From: Prauserella muralis
Lineage (GTDB): Bacteria; Actinomycetota; Actinomycetes; Mycobacteriales; Pseudonocardiaceae
Direction of reading: 5' to 3'
Length of the DNA stretch: 64,000 bases
Assembly: GCF_003202285.1 (NCBI RefSeq)
Contig: NZ_MASW01000002.1
Coordinates: forward strand, 1,054,001 to 1,118,000
This document shows, piece by piece, positions 43,871 to 51,181 of the stretch (position 1 is its first letter; each line of letters opens with the position of its first letter). The notes under the pieces were generated by a model. It was not told the DNA's origin. It worked only from the letters and a program-made list of their open reading frames with translations, and did not search any database. Made by a program: the position numbers and the translations under genes.

Positions 43871-44664
43871 GTCCGCAACGACAGAACAGGGAACGGGTGG
43901 CCGCCTCCGGGCGGCCACCCGGCCCGGCCCGCAGCGCGGAGCAGCTTGCCCGGGAGGCCGCCGAGGCAGCGGAGCTGCGTTGGCATCAGACCGCGCCCGA
44001 CGTTGTGGCGCTTCGTGTCGAGCGCATCCGGACGCAAGTTGACCGCCTCTGCTGGGCTGGGATCGTGCTCGGCTTGGCGTTCACCATGGCCAATGTCCAA
44101 GCGTTCGCGGCAGGGAGCGCGGTGGCGTGGTCGCTGCCGTGGCTCGCGGCGTGGTTGCTCGACCCGACAGTGTCGCTCGTGCTGCTGGCAATCCTGCGAG
44201 CCGAACAGGTGACCGCGCGCTATCAGGTCGCGACCGGACCATGGGTGCGACGAGCGAAGTGGTTCACGCTGGCGGCCACGTACGTGATGAACACCTGGGA
44301 GTCGTACGTGGCTGGCTCGTTGTCCGGAATCCTGCTGCACTCGGTCCCGCCGTTGCTGGTGTTCGTGGCGGCCGAGGCCGTGACGGACCTACGAGACAAG
44401 CTCACCGAGACCGTGCACGCCGCGTTCATGGAAGCGGCATCGCGCGGCCGTGAACGGCCGGCCCAGTCGACACACAAACAGCCCACCCCCGCCCGACGCA
44501 AACTGTTCCACGACTACTTGGACGAGGCACGTCAGGCGTGGTCGTCCGACGTTGTGATCTCGCCTGCGTGGGTCCGTGAGGTGACCGGGTGTTCGCGGGG
44601 CCTGTCGTCGCGCCTCGCCGAGGTGCTCGGTGCTGAGGTCGCTTCCGGAGGTGACCGCACATGA
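43867..44664 (+). CDS. DUF2637-like membrane protein with C-terminal HTH-like region
   Basis: The 265-aa protein has a polar N-terminus, then about four helices (CWAGIVLGLAFTMANVQAF, LPWLAAWLLDPTVSLVLLAIL, AAATYVMNTW and LSGILLHSVPPLLVFVAAEAV). The WLLDPTVSLVLLAI and HSVPPLLVFVAAEA motifs are typical of DUF2637/Spd-type proteins of actinobacterial mobile elements. The C-terminus (YLDEARQAWSSDVVISPAWVREVTGCSRGLSSRLAEVL) looks like a winged helix. It overlaps the traB gene by 4 nt and probably supports DNA transfer or spread. Confidence 0.75.
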   Translation: MSPQRQNRERVAASGRPPGPARSAEQLAREAAEAAELRWHQTAPDVVALRVERIRTQVDRLCWAGIVLGLAFTMANVQAFAAGSAVAWSLPWLAAWLLDPTVSLVLLAILRAEQVTARYQVATGPWVRRAKWFTLAATYVMNTWESYVAGSLSGILLHSVPPLLVFVAAEAVTDLRDKLTETVHAAFMEAASRGRERPAQSTHKQPTPARRKLFHDYLDEARQAWSSDVVISPAWVREVTGCSRGLSSRLAEVLGAEVASGGDRT

Positions 44665-46835
44665 ACGGGCGTCCGGGATTTGTGAACGGCCACGGCTCCG
44701 CGGTTGCCAGGGACCGTTCACGAGGTCTCGCCGAGGTGGACCCGGTGCTCGACGGCGAGTTGGTCGAAGACCAGCCGTTCGCCGCCGTGCGGATACCGTG
44801 GCGCCGCCGGATCAAGCGCTGGTGGCAGTCTTCGCCCCGAGTGCCTCGGAGCCTCAAGACGCAGGCTCAGGCGAAACAGGCCGCGAAGGATTGGACGGTG
44901 GTGCTGCTGCGCTCGCCGTGGCGTTTCCTCGGGGCCGTCGTGCGCGGGGTCGTCACCGGTGCCCGGCTGTGGAGGCGGTGGGTCGCCGTGCGCGATTACC
45001 GTGAGGCAGCCGAGGAGTCGCAGAAGTTGGCCGACAAGTTCGGTGACATCCGCGAGCTGACGTTGTTCCGGTGGAAGGTGACGGCCGCAGTGCTCGCGGC
45101 TCTCGCCCTGGTGGGCGTCCTCGTCCGCGTTCTTTACGGGGAGCGTCCCTTGTGGATAGCCGGAGCCGTGGCATCCGTGGCACTGGCCGTGCTCGGGAGG
45201 CGCAAGGACGGAAGTCCCGGCAGAAAGCCGTCACTCGCGGGACCGCGAACGTTGACGTGGACGATGGACCCGCAGGTGCTCGTAGACGCGTTCCGCGACG
45301 CGAAGCTCGTCGGCAAGGATGAGACGCTCCGGCTGGTCGAGCGCGCGACTCGCGTCGGCGACGGCTGGGCGGTCACTGTGGACCTTCCGGCGACCCGGAA
45401 GGCAGCTGACGTTGTCAAGAATCGGGAGGCCTTGGCGTCAGCGCTGGCAGTGGATGAAATCCAGCTCATCGTCGAGCGGGTTCGCGGCAACGGTGGTCAC
45501 GCGGGCCGAGTGGCGATGTGGGTTGCTGACGAGGACCCGTATGCGACACCACCGTTGCGGACGCCTCTACTCGGAGTTCGGCAGTGGGACGCGTGGCGAC
45601 CGGTGCCGTTCGGGCGAGACGCGCGCGATCGGCGGATCGACTTGCCATTGGTGTGGACTTCGTTGCTGGTTGGCGCGATTCCGAGGCAGGGCAAGACGTT
45701 CGCAACACGCCTCGCGGCAGCTGGGCTGATCCTCGACCCGCACACCCGGTTGTACGTCGCGGACTTCAAGGCCGGAAAGGACTGGATAGCAGCCGAGCAG
45801 GTCGCACACCGTTTCCTCTCCGGCGACGACACCGAGCACGTGCTCGCCTTGAAAGACTGGCTCGTCGAGCTGGTCTCCGAGGTGCAGAGCAGGTACCGGA
45901 GGATGCGCGAACTCGATGACGAGATCTGCCCGGAATCGAAGATCACGCCCGCTATCTCGCGGGACATGTCGCTCAACATGCCCGTGACGGCGATCTTCAT
46001 CGATGAGGTGCAAGTGCCGCTGGAGGACCGGACGCCCGTCGAGGTACAAGGAAAGAAGCTCACCGCAGGGGAGTACATCGGCGATCTGTTGACGTGGCTG
46101 GCGAAGAAGGCGCCCGCGGCGGGGATCGTGCTCGTGCTGGCTACCCAACGCCCGGACTCGAAGACCATCCCGTCCGGACTGCGCGCCGTGCTCGGCTCAC
46201 GGTTCGCGTTGCGGGTCATGGATTGGCGGGACAGCAATATCGTGTTGGGAGAGCAGATGAACACCCGAGGTTACGACAGTAGTCGCCTGCTCCCATCACA
46301 CAAGGGCGTCGGCATCCTGCGGCCGGACGGCGAGACGGAAGCCGGTTCGGATGTACTCGCAATGACGGTGCGCACCTACTACATGCCGGGGGAGGACTGG
46401 CAGGAGATCTGCCGTCGTGGCCGTGGCCTGCGCGAGGCCGCCGGGACGCTGACCGGGCACGCTGCGGGACAAGATGCGGAGCTATTGCTCGACTCGGCGG
46501 CGGCCGCCAAGGCGATCAGTGCGACACCTGCGCACGATTCGGCACAGGCCGCGCTGCCGGACCCGCTGTCGGCGGTGGTCGACTACCTCGGCGAGCACGG
46601 CCAGGGGCGTGAGTTCGTGCCGACTGCCGAGCTTGTCGACGCGCTGGACGTCGAGCCGAACGCGTTCGGGCGGCAGATGAACGAGCTGGGCTGTCGTTCG
46701 GACCGTGGCCGCGTCGCAGGCGAGGACGGCACCGTGCGGCAGGTGCGCGGCTACCACACGGCCGATCTGCGCGCAGCCATCGCGGCGTATCGCGACGAGC
46801 GTGCTGTTGGCACGGAGCGGGCTGACGGAAGCTGA
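44661..46835 (+). CDS. traB: FtsK/SpoIIIE-type DNA translocase (TraB-like)
   Basis: The 724-aa protein has two N-terminal membrane helices (about 140-185). The FtsK motor domain has Walker A SLLVGAIPRQGKTFATR and Walker B TAIFIDEVQ, with LATQRPDSKTIPSGLRAVLGSRFALRV after it. A C-terminal winged helix (LSAVVDYLGEHGQGREFVPTAELVDALD...FGRQMNELGCR) resembles the FtsK gamma/TraB DNA-binding domain. TraB hexamers pump double-stranded plasmid DNA between mycelia after binding clt repeats. Such repeats lie directly downstream. It ends the run of overlapping genes. Confidence 0.92.
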   Translation: MNGRPGFVNGHGSAVARDRSRGLAEVDPVLDGELVEDQPFAAVRIPWRRRIKRWWQSSPRVPRSLKTQAQAKQAAKDWTVVLLRSPWRFLGAVVRGVVTGARLWRRWVAVRDYREAAEESQKLADKFGDIRELTLFRWKVTAAVLAALALVGVLVRVLYGERPLWIAGAVASVALAVLGRRKDGSPGRKPSLAGPRTLTWTMDPQVLVDAFRDAKLVGKDETLRLVERATRVGDGWAVTVDLPATRKAADVVKNREALASALAVDEIQLIVERVRGNGGHAGRVAMWVADEDPYATPPLRTPLLGVRQWDAWRPVPFGRDARDRRIDLPLVWTSLLVGAIPRQGKTFATRLAAAGLILDPHTRLYVADFKAGKDWIAAEQVAHRFLSGDDTEHVLALKDWLVELVSEVQSRYRRMRELDDEICPESKITPAISRDMSLNMPVTAIFIDEVQVPLEDRTPVEVQGKKLTAGEYIGDLLTWLAKKAPAAGIVLVLATQRPDSKTIPSGLRAVLGSRFALRVMDWRDSNIVLGEQMNTRGYDSSRLLPSHKGVGILRPDGETEAGSDVLAMTVRTYYMPGEDWQEICRRGRGLREAAGTLTGHAAGQDAELLLDSAAAAKAISATPAHDSAQAALPDPLSAVVDYLGEHGQGREFVPTAELVDALDVEPNAFGRQMNELGCRSDRGRVAGEDGTVRQVRGYHTADLRAAIAAYRDERAVGTERADGS

Positions 46836-47040
46836 ACCTTCACCCGTCACACCTCGCCCACAGACCCGTCACGCCGTCACACCCGGCGTGACGGGTTCAG
46901 TGGCTCTCTGACCTGCGTGGATAACCGTCGTGACGGGTGTGACGCGGGCAGGCATACCCGTCGTTCACGAGGCCCCGAGCGCTGGGCGCGCCGGTCATCG
47001 GCAGGGGCCTGGGAAGCCCGTCACACGTCACGGAATACGT
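46836..47040. other. clt-like locus: array of CCCGTCAC repeats downstream of traB
   Basis: CCCGTCAC occurs on the plus strand at 46843, 46865 and 47017, and on the minus strand at 46888-46895 and 46930-46937. A near copy lies at 46874 (one base short) and truncated GTGACG/CGTCACGG copies near 46939 and 47026. The stretch codes for nothing and lies between the convergent ends of traB and the GntR gene. TraB proteins recognise 8-bp repeats in clt, usually next to traB. These repeats are the natural candidate. Confidence 0.7.
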
Positions 47041-47307
47041 TTACGTCAGGTATGTTCCCTTGCCCCGCAACGTGACCACGAGACCGCGCTCGACAAGCGC
47101 CCGGATGGCGCGGGCCACGCTGTGCGGTGATACCCCGTACTCGGAGGCGAGCACCTCGCGGTTGGGTAGGCGACACCCGAATTGCCCCGCCTCGATTCGT
47201 TCCACGAGGTGGTCAAGCACTTGCTGCCAGACGTACTCTGGTTTCTCCGGGTCGACCTGAGAGCTGGGCGCCCGGCGTGGCCGCGATGTGTGAGCGTCAG
47301 GGGTCAC
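47041..47307 (-). CDS. GntR-family winged-helix regulator (short, HTH only)
   Basis: The 88-aa product is a GntR DNA-binding domain with almost nothing after it: VWQQVLDHLVERIEAGQFGCRLPNREVLASEYGVSPHSVARAIRALVERGLVVTLRGKGTYL. GTG 47307 overlaps the stop of the preceding gene. Short GntR proteins of the KorSA type repress transfer genes in AICEs such as pSAM2. It is the last gene of a five-gene minus-strand operon. Confidence 0.85.
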   Translation of the reverse strand: MTPDAHTSRPRRAPSSQVDPEKPEYVWQQVLDHLVERIEAGQFGCRLPNREVLASEYGVSPHSVARAIRALVERGLVVTLRGKGTYLT

Positions 47308-47717
47308 GGATCGACCTCCACTTCACGATCTTCCTCCCGGTCCCGAGCAAGGTGCAGGAACTCGGTAGCGATCATGAGCAGGTTCCGCCCGGCCGAATTG
47401 AGCTGCTGCGGGTCATAGGGCCGGTCCTGGTCACGCTGAAGCTGGAGAATGCTGATACCAAGCTCGCACCGCTCCCGCACCCACCGGTCCTCGTGTGCCT
47501 GACGCGCCGCACGCATTGCACGAATCTGCTTCGGGTGACGACCCACCATGTCCGGCTCCGGTTCCGGGTCCAGCCACTCATCGGTCACCAACCCGCCGAG
47601 CACGTCCAGAGCCGCGTCCCGCTGCGCCTCGTCGCCCTCCAGCGCAGCCTTGATCGTCAGCCACTGAGCCGAGTCCAACGCCGCGTAATGCCCGCCGGCA
47701 TCAAACGACCGGTACAT
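47304..47717 (-). CDS. Hypothetical protein of AICE regulatory operon
   Basis: ATG 47717 (GGAGG 7 bp upstream) gives 137 aa; GTG 47720 is the alternative. The protein is acidic and helical (ALDSAQWLTIKAALEGDEAQRDAALDVLGGLV, then RHPKQIRAMRAARQAHEDRWVRER). It has no known motif, signal or membrane helix. It is tightly overlapped with genes on both sides, so it is real and co-expressed with the GntR regulator. Confidence 0.7.
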   Translation of the reverse strand: MYRSFDAGGHYAALDSAQWLTIKAALEGDEAQRDAALDVLGGLVTDEWLDPEPEPDMVGRHPKQIRAMRAARQAHEDRWVRERCELGISILQLQRDQDRPYDPQQLNSAGRNLLMIATEFLHLARDREEDREVEVDP

Positions 47718-47953
47718 CACCGTTCCTCCAATCCAGGGGAAACACCGTCGGCGATCGCTGTGACGCCACCATCAGTCCCATCCGTCACGACGGTCCTGCG
47801 TGGCGGCTGAGCAGCAGGTTTCCTGTCGCATTCGACCAGGCTGTTACGCAGCGAGATCAGCAGATCGGCCAGCGAATCTACGGCCCGGCTCAGGTCGTCC
47901 AACTGCCGTTCAATCCTGGCGATGGGTGCATCGAGGTCGTCAGGCTCGGTCAT
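47717..47953 (-). CDS. Small coiled-coil hypothetical protein
   Basis: ATG 47953 gives 78 aa. Residues 8-38 (IARIERQLDDLSRAVDSLADLLISLRNSL) form a clean heptad coiled coil. The rest is a disordered Thr/Gly-rich tail. It overlaps the upstream gene by 14 bp and meets the downstream start. Coiled-coil accessory proteins of this size are common in actinobacterial elements, but no function is known. Confidence 0.6.
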   Translation of the reverse strand: MTEPDDLDAPIARIERQLDDLSRAVDSLADLLISLRNSLVECDRKPAAQPPRRTVVTDGTDGGVTAIADGVSPGLEER

Positions 47954-48185
47954 CGGTGCCACCAAGTTGAGCCGGTCCGGACACCGCGCGTAGGCATAGC
48001 TCGCATGGCATACCTCGCGGGCCGTCGAGTAGTTCGAGCTGGTCTCGGCCGAACGTCGCGCCACAAAGGGCGGTCAACATGGGCGGCGGTTGCTCAGCGT
48101 CCGGTACCGGGAAGACGTGGCACATTCGTCGCGTCTCGCCCACGATGCCCGGCAGCGAGCGAGCTAGGAAAATGGGCGTGCTCAT
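47940..48185 (-). CDS. Small Cys-rich hypothetical protein
   Basis: ATG 48185 overlaps the preceding stop (ATGA) and gives 81 aa. TALCGATFG and GMPCELCLRAV form a possible zinc site (Cys, then CxxC), with one further Cys and a His in RMCHVF. The upstream neighbour has an equivalent CGHTV...CSRC arrangement, so the two look like diverged copies of one zinc-binding family. Function unknown. Confidence 0.6.
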   Translation of the reverse strand: MSTPIFLARSLPGIVGETRRMCHVFPVPDAEQPPPMLTALCGATFGRDQLELLDGPRGMPCELCLRAVSGPAQLGGTDDRA

Positions 48186-48514
48186 GAAGCCTTGCCCCAA
48201 CGGTGAGGTGCCGCGAGGCGTCGACTCCGGCCGTTCCGCTCGGGGGAAGCGTCGAGGTTCGACGGAACGGCCGGAGCCTTGAGGGCACGGTGCTTGCCAG
48301 GGCGGTTCTCACTCACTGGGACTGGTCTGAGTACGTCGACGCGGGCGAGGCAGCGTGAGCACGGCCGCGCGGGCGGTAGCAGCATCGAGCCAGGACGGAC
48401 CGTGTGACCGCACACGGCGGCATAGAGTCCCTGGTGCTTCCGCGGACCGCGCGCGAACTCGTGATCGGTCACGGCATGCTCCAGACCATCTCGCTCGCAG
48501 CGATGCCAGACCAC
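48182..48514 (-). CDS. Small Cys-rich hypothetical protein (start uncertain)
   Basis: GTG 48514, with GGGAGG about 9 bp upstream, gives 110 aa; a TTG at 48553 is the far alternative. LYAAVCGHTVRPGSMLLPPARPCSRCLARV gives a CxH...CxxC cluster like that of its downstream neighbour. The C-terminal third is basic and probably disordered. It is the first gene of the minus-strand regulatory operon, divergent from the second TPR regulator. Confidence 0.55.
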   Translation of the reverse strand: MVWHRCERDGLEHAVTDHEFARGPRKHQGLYAAVCGHTVRPGSMLLPPARPCSRCLARVDVLRPVPVSENRPGKHRALKAPAVPSNLDASPERNGRSRRLAAPHRWGKAS

Positions 48515-48558
48515 ATCGAGCCACCTCCCGTGTTTCACAGCCAATCTCCCCAAGCTGA

Positions 48559-48572
48559 GTAATCGCCATTAC
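48559..48572. promoter_or_regulatory. Palindrome in the divergent region before the second TPR regulator
   Basis: GTAAT-CGCC-ATTAC is a perfect palindrome about 90 bp before the start of the TPR regulator and 45 bp before the minus-strand operon. A regulator of either side may bind it. Confidence 0.4.
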
Positions 48573-48660
48573 CAGTGACAACGTCGTATGTAAGACTGAA
48601 ACCAGCTTGCGATCAGCGGTACGACGAGAACACGACATGGACCCGACACGAGGCCGACTT

Positions 48661-49815
48661 ATGGGGACCAGCGACAACGGGCGGCAGGCACGCACCGTCC
48701 TTGAGCACGAGATACGCGAGGTGCGAAGGCAGACGCTCCAGGAGTTCGCGGACTACGCCGAGCGGTTCGCCCGGCAGCACGGCGAGCCGGGCACGCTCAG
48801 CCTCCGCCACCTGGAGCGTCTCGTGGCGGGGCGAGGTCCGAACGGCAGGCCCCTCGGAAATCTCAGGCCAGCGACCGCCCGGCTGCTGGAGCGCATCTTC
48901 GGTATGCCTGTGAGCGAGCTGCTGTCACCACCGACGAGCCACGCCACCCCGGACGACGGCGAGCTTGAGCTGCGCGCAGGTCTGCGGACCGCCGCTCGTG
49001 TAGATGGGCAAGTGATCAATCTCCTGTACGAGCAGCTCAGAGGCATCCGGCGACTGGACCGGCAGCTCGGGGCGGTCGTAGCCCACGGGGAGACGACCAT
49101 GAAGGCTAGCCAAGTCGCCCGGCTGTTGCGGCACAGTCTCATGCCCGCGCAACGCGAACAACTGGCAGCGCTTCTGTCGGAGGTCTGCACCCTTGCCGGT
49201 TGGCAAGCGCTCGATGCCGGACAGGTATCGACAGCCTGGCGGTTCTACGAGAACGCTCGGACCGCGGCGCACGAGTCTGGAAACGAGCTGTTCGAGGTCC
49301 ACGCGGCTGCTGAGCAAGCGTTCGTGCTGATCGATCTCGGCGAGACCGCGCAGGCCGTAGAGCTGCTCTGTTCAGCTCGGGAGCAGGCGCGGGCGAGCAC
49401 ACCGCGAATCCTTCAGGCCTGGCTCGCCGCAGCGTACGGGGAGGCGCTCGCTGCGGACGGTCGGAGGACGCAGAGCCTACGCGCGTTCGACTCGTCGGCT
49501 GCGCTGCTACCGGCGAGCAGCGCAGACGCAGACCGTCCGTACGTCGCGCTGGACGCCGTGCACTTGGCTCGCTGGCGCGGCCACGCGCTCGCCCGCGTCG
49601 GTGAACTCGAAGCGATCGAGGTGCTGACCTCAGCCCTGGATCGTTTGGACCCCACGTTTGCCCGCGCTGAGACCAGCCTGAGGATCGATCTCGCGTCAGC
49701 GTTCATTGCGTACGGTGAGCCCGAACAGGCACACCATCATGCTGAACACGCGCGAGCGCTCGCGGTAGAAATCGGCTCGGCACGTCAACAGAGGCGCCTA
49801 TCGCGGCTTACTTGA
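48661..49815 (+). CDS. HTH-TPR regulator, paralogue of the protein at 41.1-42.2 kb
   Basis: ATG 48661 with GAGG 7 bp upstream gives 384 aa; ATG 48637 is also possible. The N-terminus (VLEHEIREVRRQTLQEFADYAERFARQHGEPGTLSLRHLERLVAGRG) is HTH-like, but different from that of its paralogue. The TPR part is clearly homologous: CTLAGWQALDAGQVSTAWRFYENARTAA, AAEQAFVLIDLGETAQAVELL, AWLAAAYGEALAADGRRTQSLRAFD. Two such sensors bracketing the transfer genes suggest opposing or ligand-specific control of the element. Confidence 0.8.
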   Translation: MGTSDNGRQARTVLEHEIREVRRQTLQEFADYAERFARQHGEPGTLSLRHLERLVAGRGPNGRPLGNLRPATARLLERIFGMPVSELLSPPTSHATPDDGELELRAGLRTAARVDGQVINLLYEQLRGIRRLDRQLGAVVAHGETTMKASQVARLLRHSLMPAQREQLAALLSEVCTLAGWQALDAGQVSTAWRFYENARTAAHESGNELFEVHAAAEQAFVLIDLGETAQAVELLCSAREQARASTPRILQAWLAAAYGEALAADGRRTQSLRAFDSSAALLPASSADADRPYVALDAVHLARWRGHALARVGELEAIEVLTSALDRLDPTFARAETSLRIDLASAFIAYGEPEQAHHHAEHARALAVEIGSARQQRRLSRLT

Positions 49816-50038
49816 ATCTGCAGCTCATATGGCTGAACGCGTCTCCATCGGCTGCGAGCGACTCGGGGACCGCGTGTCTGGGGCAACGCGTCGCACGTAA
49901 GATCCTGTCAGGCCGACCGAGAAGTCCCGGACATTCAGGGGCTACCGAATGAGTCAATGGTGTCCGCGTCACTGCTGCCATGTGACGGGCTTTCCTTTTT
50001 GCAATTTGATCACTGCCTAGCGGTGCTGCGGCGTCAGC

Positions 50039-51181
50039 CTACCGGAAGACATCAGCGAAGGTGAATGCAAGCTCGAGAGCAGATTCGTTGCCGGCAGACG
50101 CGAACGCTGCCAGAATCTTCCGAAAAGCGGCGACGCCACCTTCATCTAATAGCACGAGTTGTCGATGCTCGGCGAGACGGCGCTTCAGATACGGGATGAC
50201 CACATTGCTCGAGAGCGGGTCATATGCGTAGACACCGTCGGCTGCGATCGCCTCTGCGATAGCGAGAAGCGCCCGCCGTTCATTCAGTGGAGCTAGGAAG
50301 ACGAGTGTCTCCACCACGTGGTGGACGATGGGCGCCACTTTCGTTCGCGCACAGGTGAGGAGGACAGGCAATGCCAGGACTGCAAACCGTTCGTGGCTTG
50401 CGTCGGGAGCCGGGACAAAGTCGCTGCGCTTGCCGTCGAATGCGCCGCTGGCAAAGTAGATTTGGCTTGCGCTGCTCTCCATGACCTTGAGTGCGTGCTG
50501 GAGCTCATTCAGGTTGGTTCTCGGCAGGTCGGCGTTGGGAACATGTTCATCTGGGTTGCGATTCCAGCGTGCGAGAGATGTGCAAGCAGCCGTCGCCACC
50601 ATGTCGAACGCGCGGTCTTGCACGGTGGGGTCAGCTGTCGGCGCTAGGTAGTTGCGGACTACGTGGATTGCGCGTAGCGCCTCTCCTGATTGAGGTGCAG
50701 TGGTGACCCACCTACGCACCGAGTCGGTCGCGAAGGGCGTGTGGTGGTTCATAGCCAAGAACATCAGGATATCGACGGTGGGGTCAACGCCCTCGTCCTC
50801 ATTCGCTTCGCCCTCGGCTTCGTCTGTGGCTCTGTTGGGTTCGTTGGCGAGTTCGCGCAGTACCTCGTCGACCTCCTGTGGCGACCCGTGAGCCTCCGAA
50901 CCGAGGATGCGCAGAAGAACGTTTCTCACGTTGGAGTTCGGCTCGCTTCTGAGGAGTTTGCCGAGAATGCGGATGCGACTCGGCGCGCTGTCGCCAGCGA
51001 AGACGGCGCGGAATGCGCGAGTAGCGGTCATCCGAACCACGGGGTTCTCGTCTGCGATAGCGGCCTTGATCCGGCTGACGATTAATTCGCCATGCTCCGA
51101 CGAGCGCCAGACCTCTCGGCATGCGAGACTCACCAAACCTTCGATAGCTTTGTCGCGCCTTCCGGGACTCCATGCCGTCAC
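50039..51181 (-). CDS. Helical-repeat (HEAT-like) protein coupled to the Cap4/STAND protein
   Basis: The 380-aa product starts at GTG 51181, which overlaps the previous stop (GTGA). HEAT-like helices fill the N-terminal third (LVSLACREVW, IVSRIKAAIADENPVVRMTATRAFRAVF, LGKLLRSEPNSNVRNVLLRILG). Then an acidic linker (EAEGEANEDEG) and more helices to the end follow. No catalytic motif is visible. It continues the fold type of the 1228-aa protein C-terminus, so it may be its split-off sensor end, or the product of a frameshift in what was a single gene of about 1,600 residues. Confidence 0.7.
   Translation of the reverse strand: MTAWSPGRRDKAIEGLVSLACREVWRSSEHGELIVSRIKAAIADENPVVRMTATRAFRAVFAGDSAPSRIRILGKLLRSEPNSNVRNVLLRILGSEAHGSPQEVDEVLRELANEPNRATDEAEGEANEDEGVDPTVDILMFLAMNHHTPFATDSVRRWVTTAPQSGEALRAIHVVRNYLAPTADPTVQDRAFDMVATAACTSLARWNRNPDEHVPNADLPRTNLNELQHALKVMESSASQIYFASGAFDGKRSDFVPAPDASHERFAVLALPVLLTCARTKVAPIVHHVVETLVFLAPLNERRALLAIAEAIAADGVYAYDPLSSNVVIPYLKRRLAEHRQLVLLDEGGVAAFRKILAAFASAGNESALELAFTFADVFR

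Noticed and set aside
46836-47040. CRISPR array
   Set aside because: The repeats are only 8 bp, occur on both strands and at irregular spacing, and no cas gene is present. A clt locus fits better.
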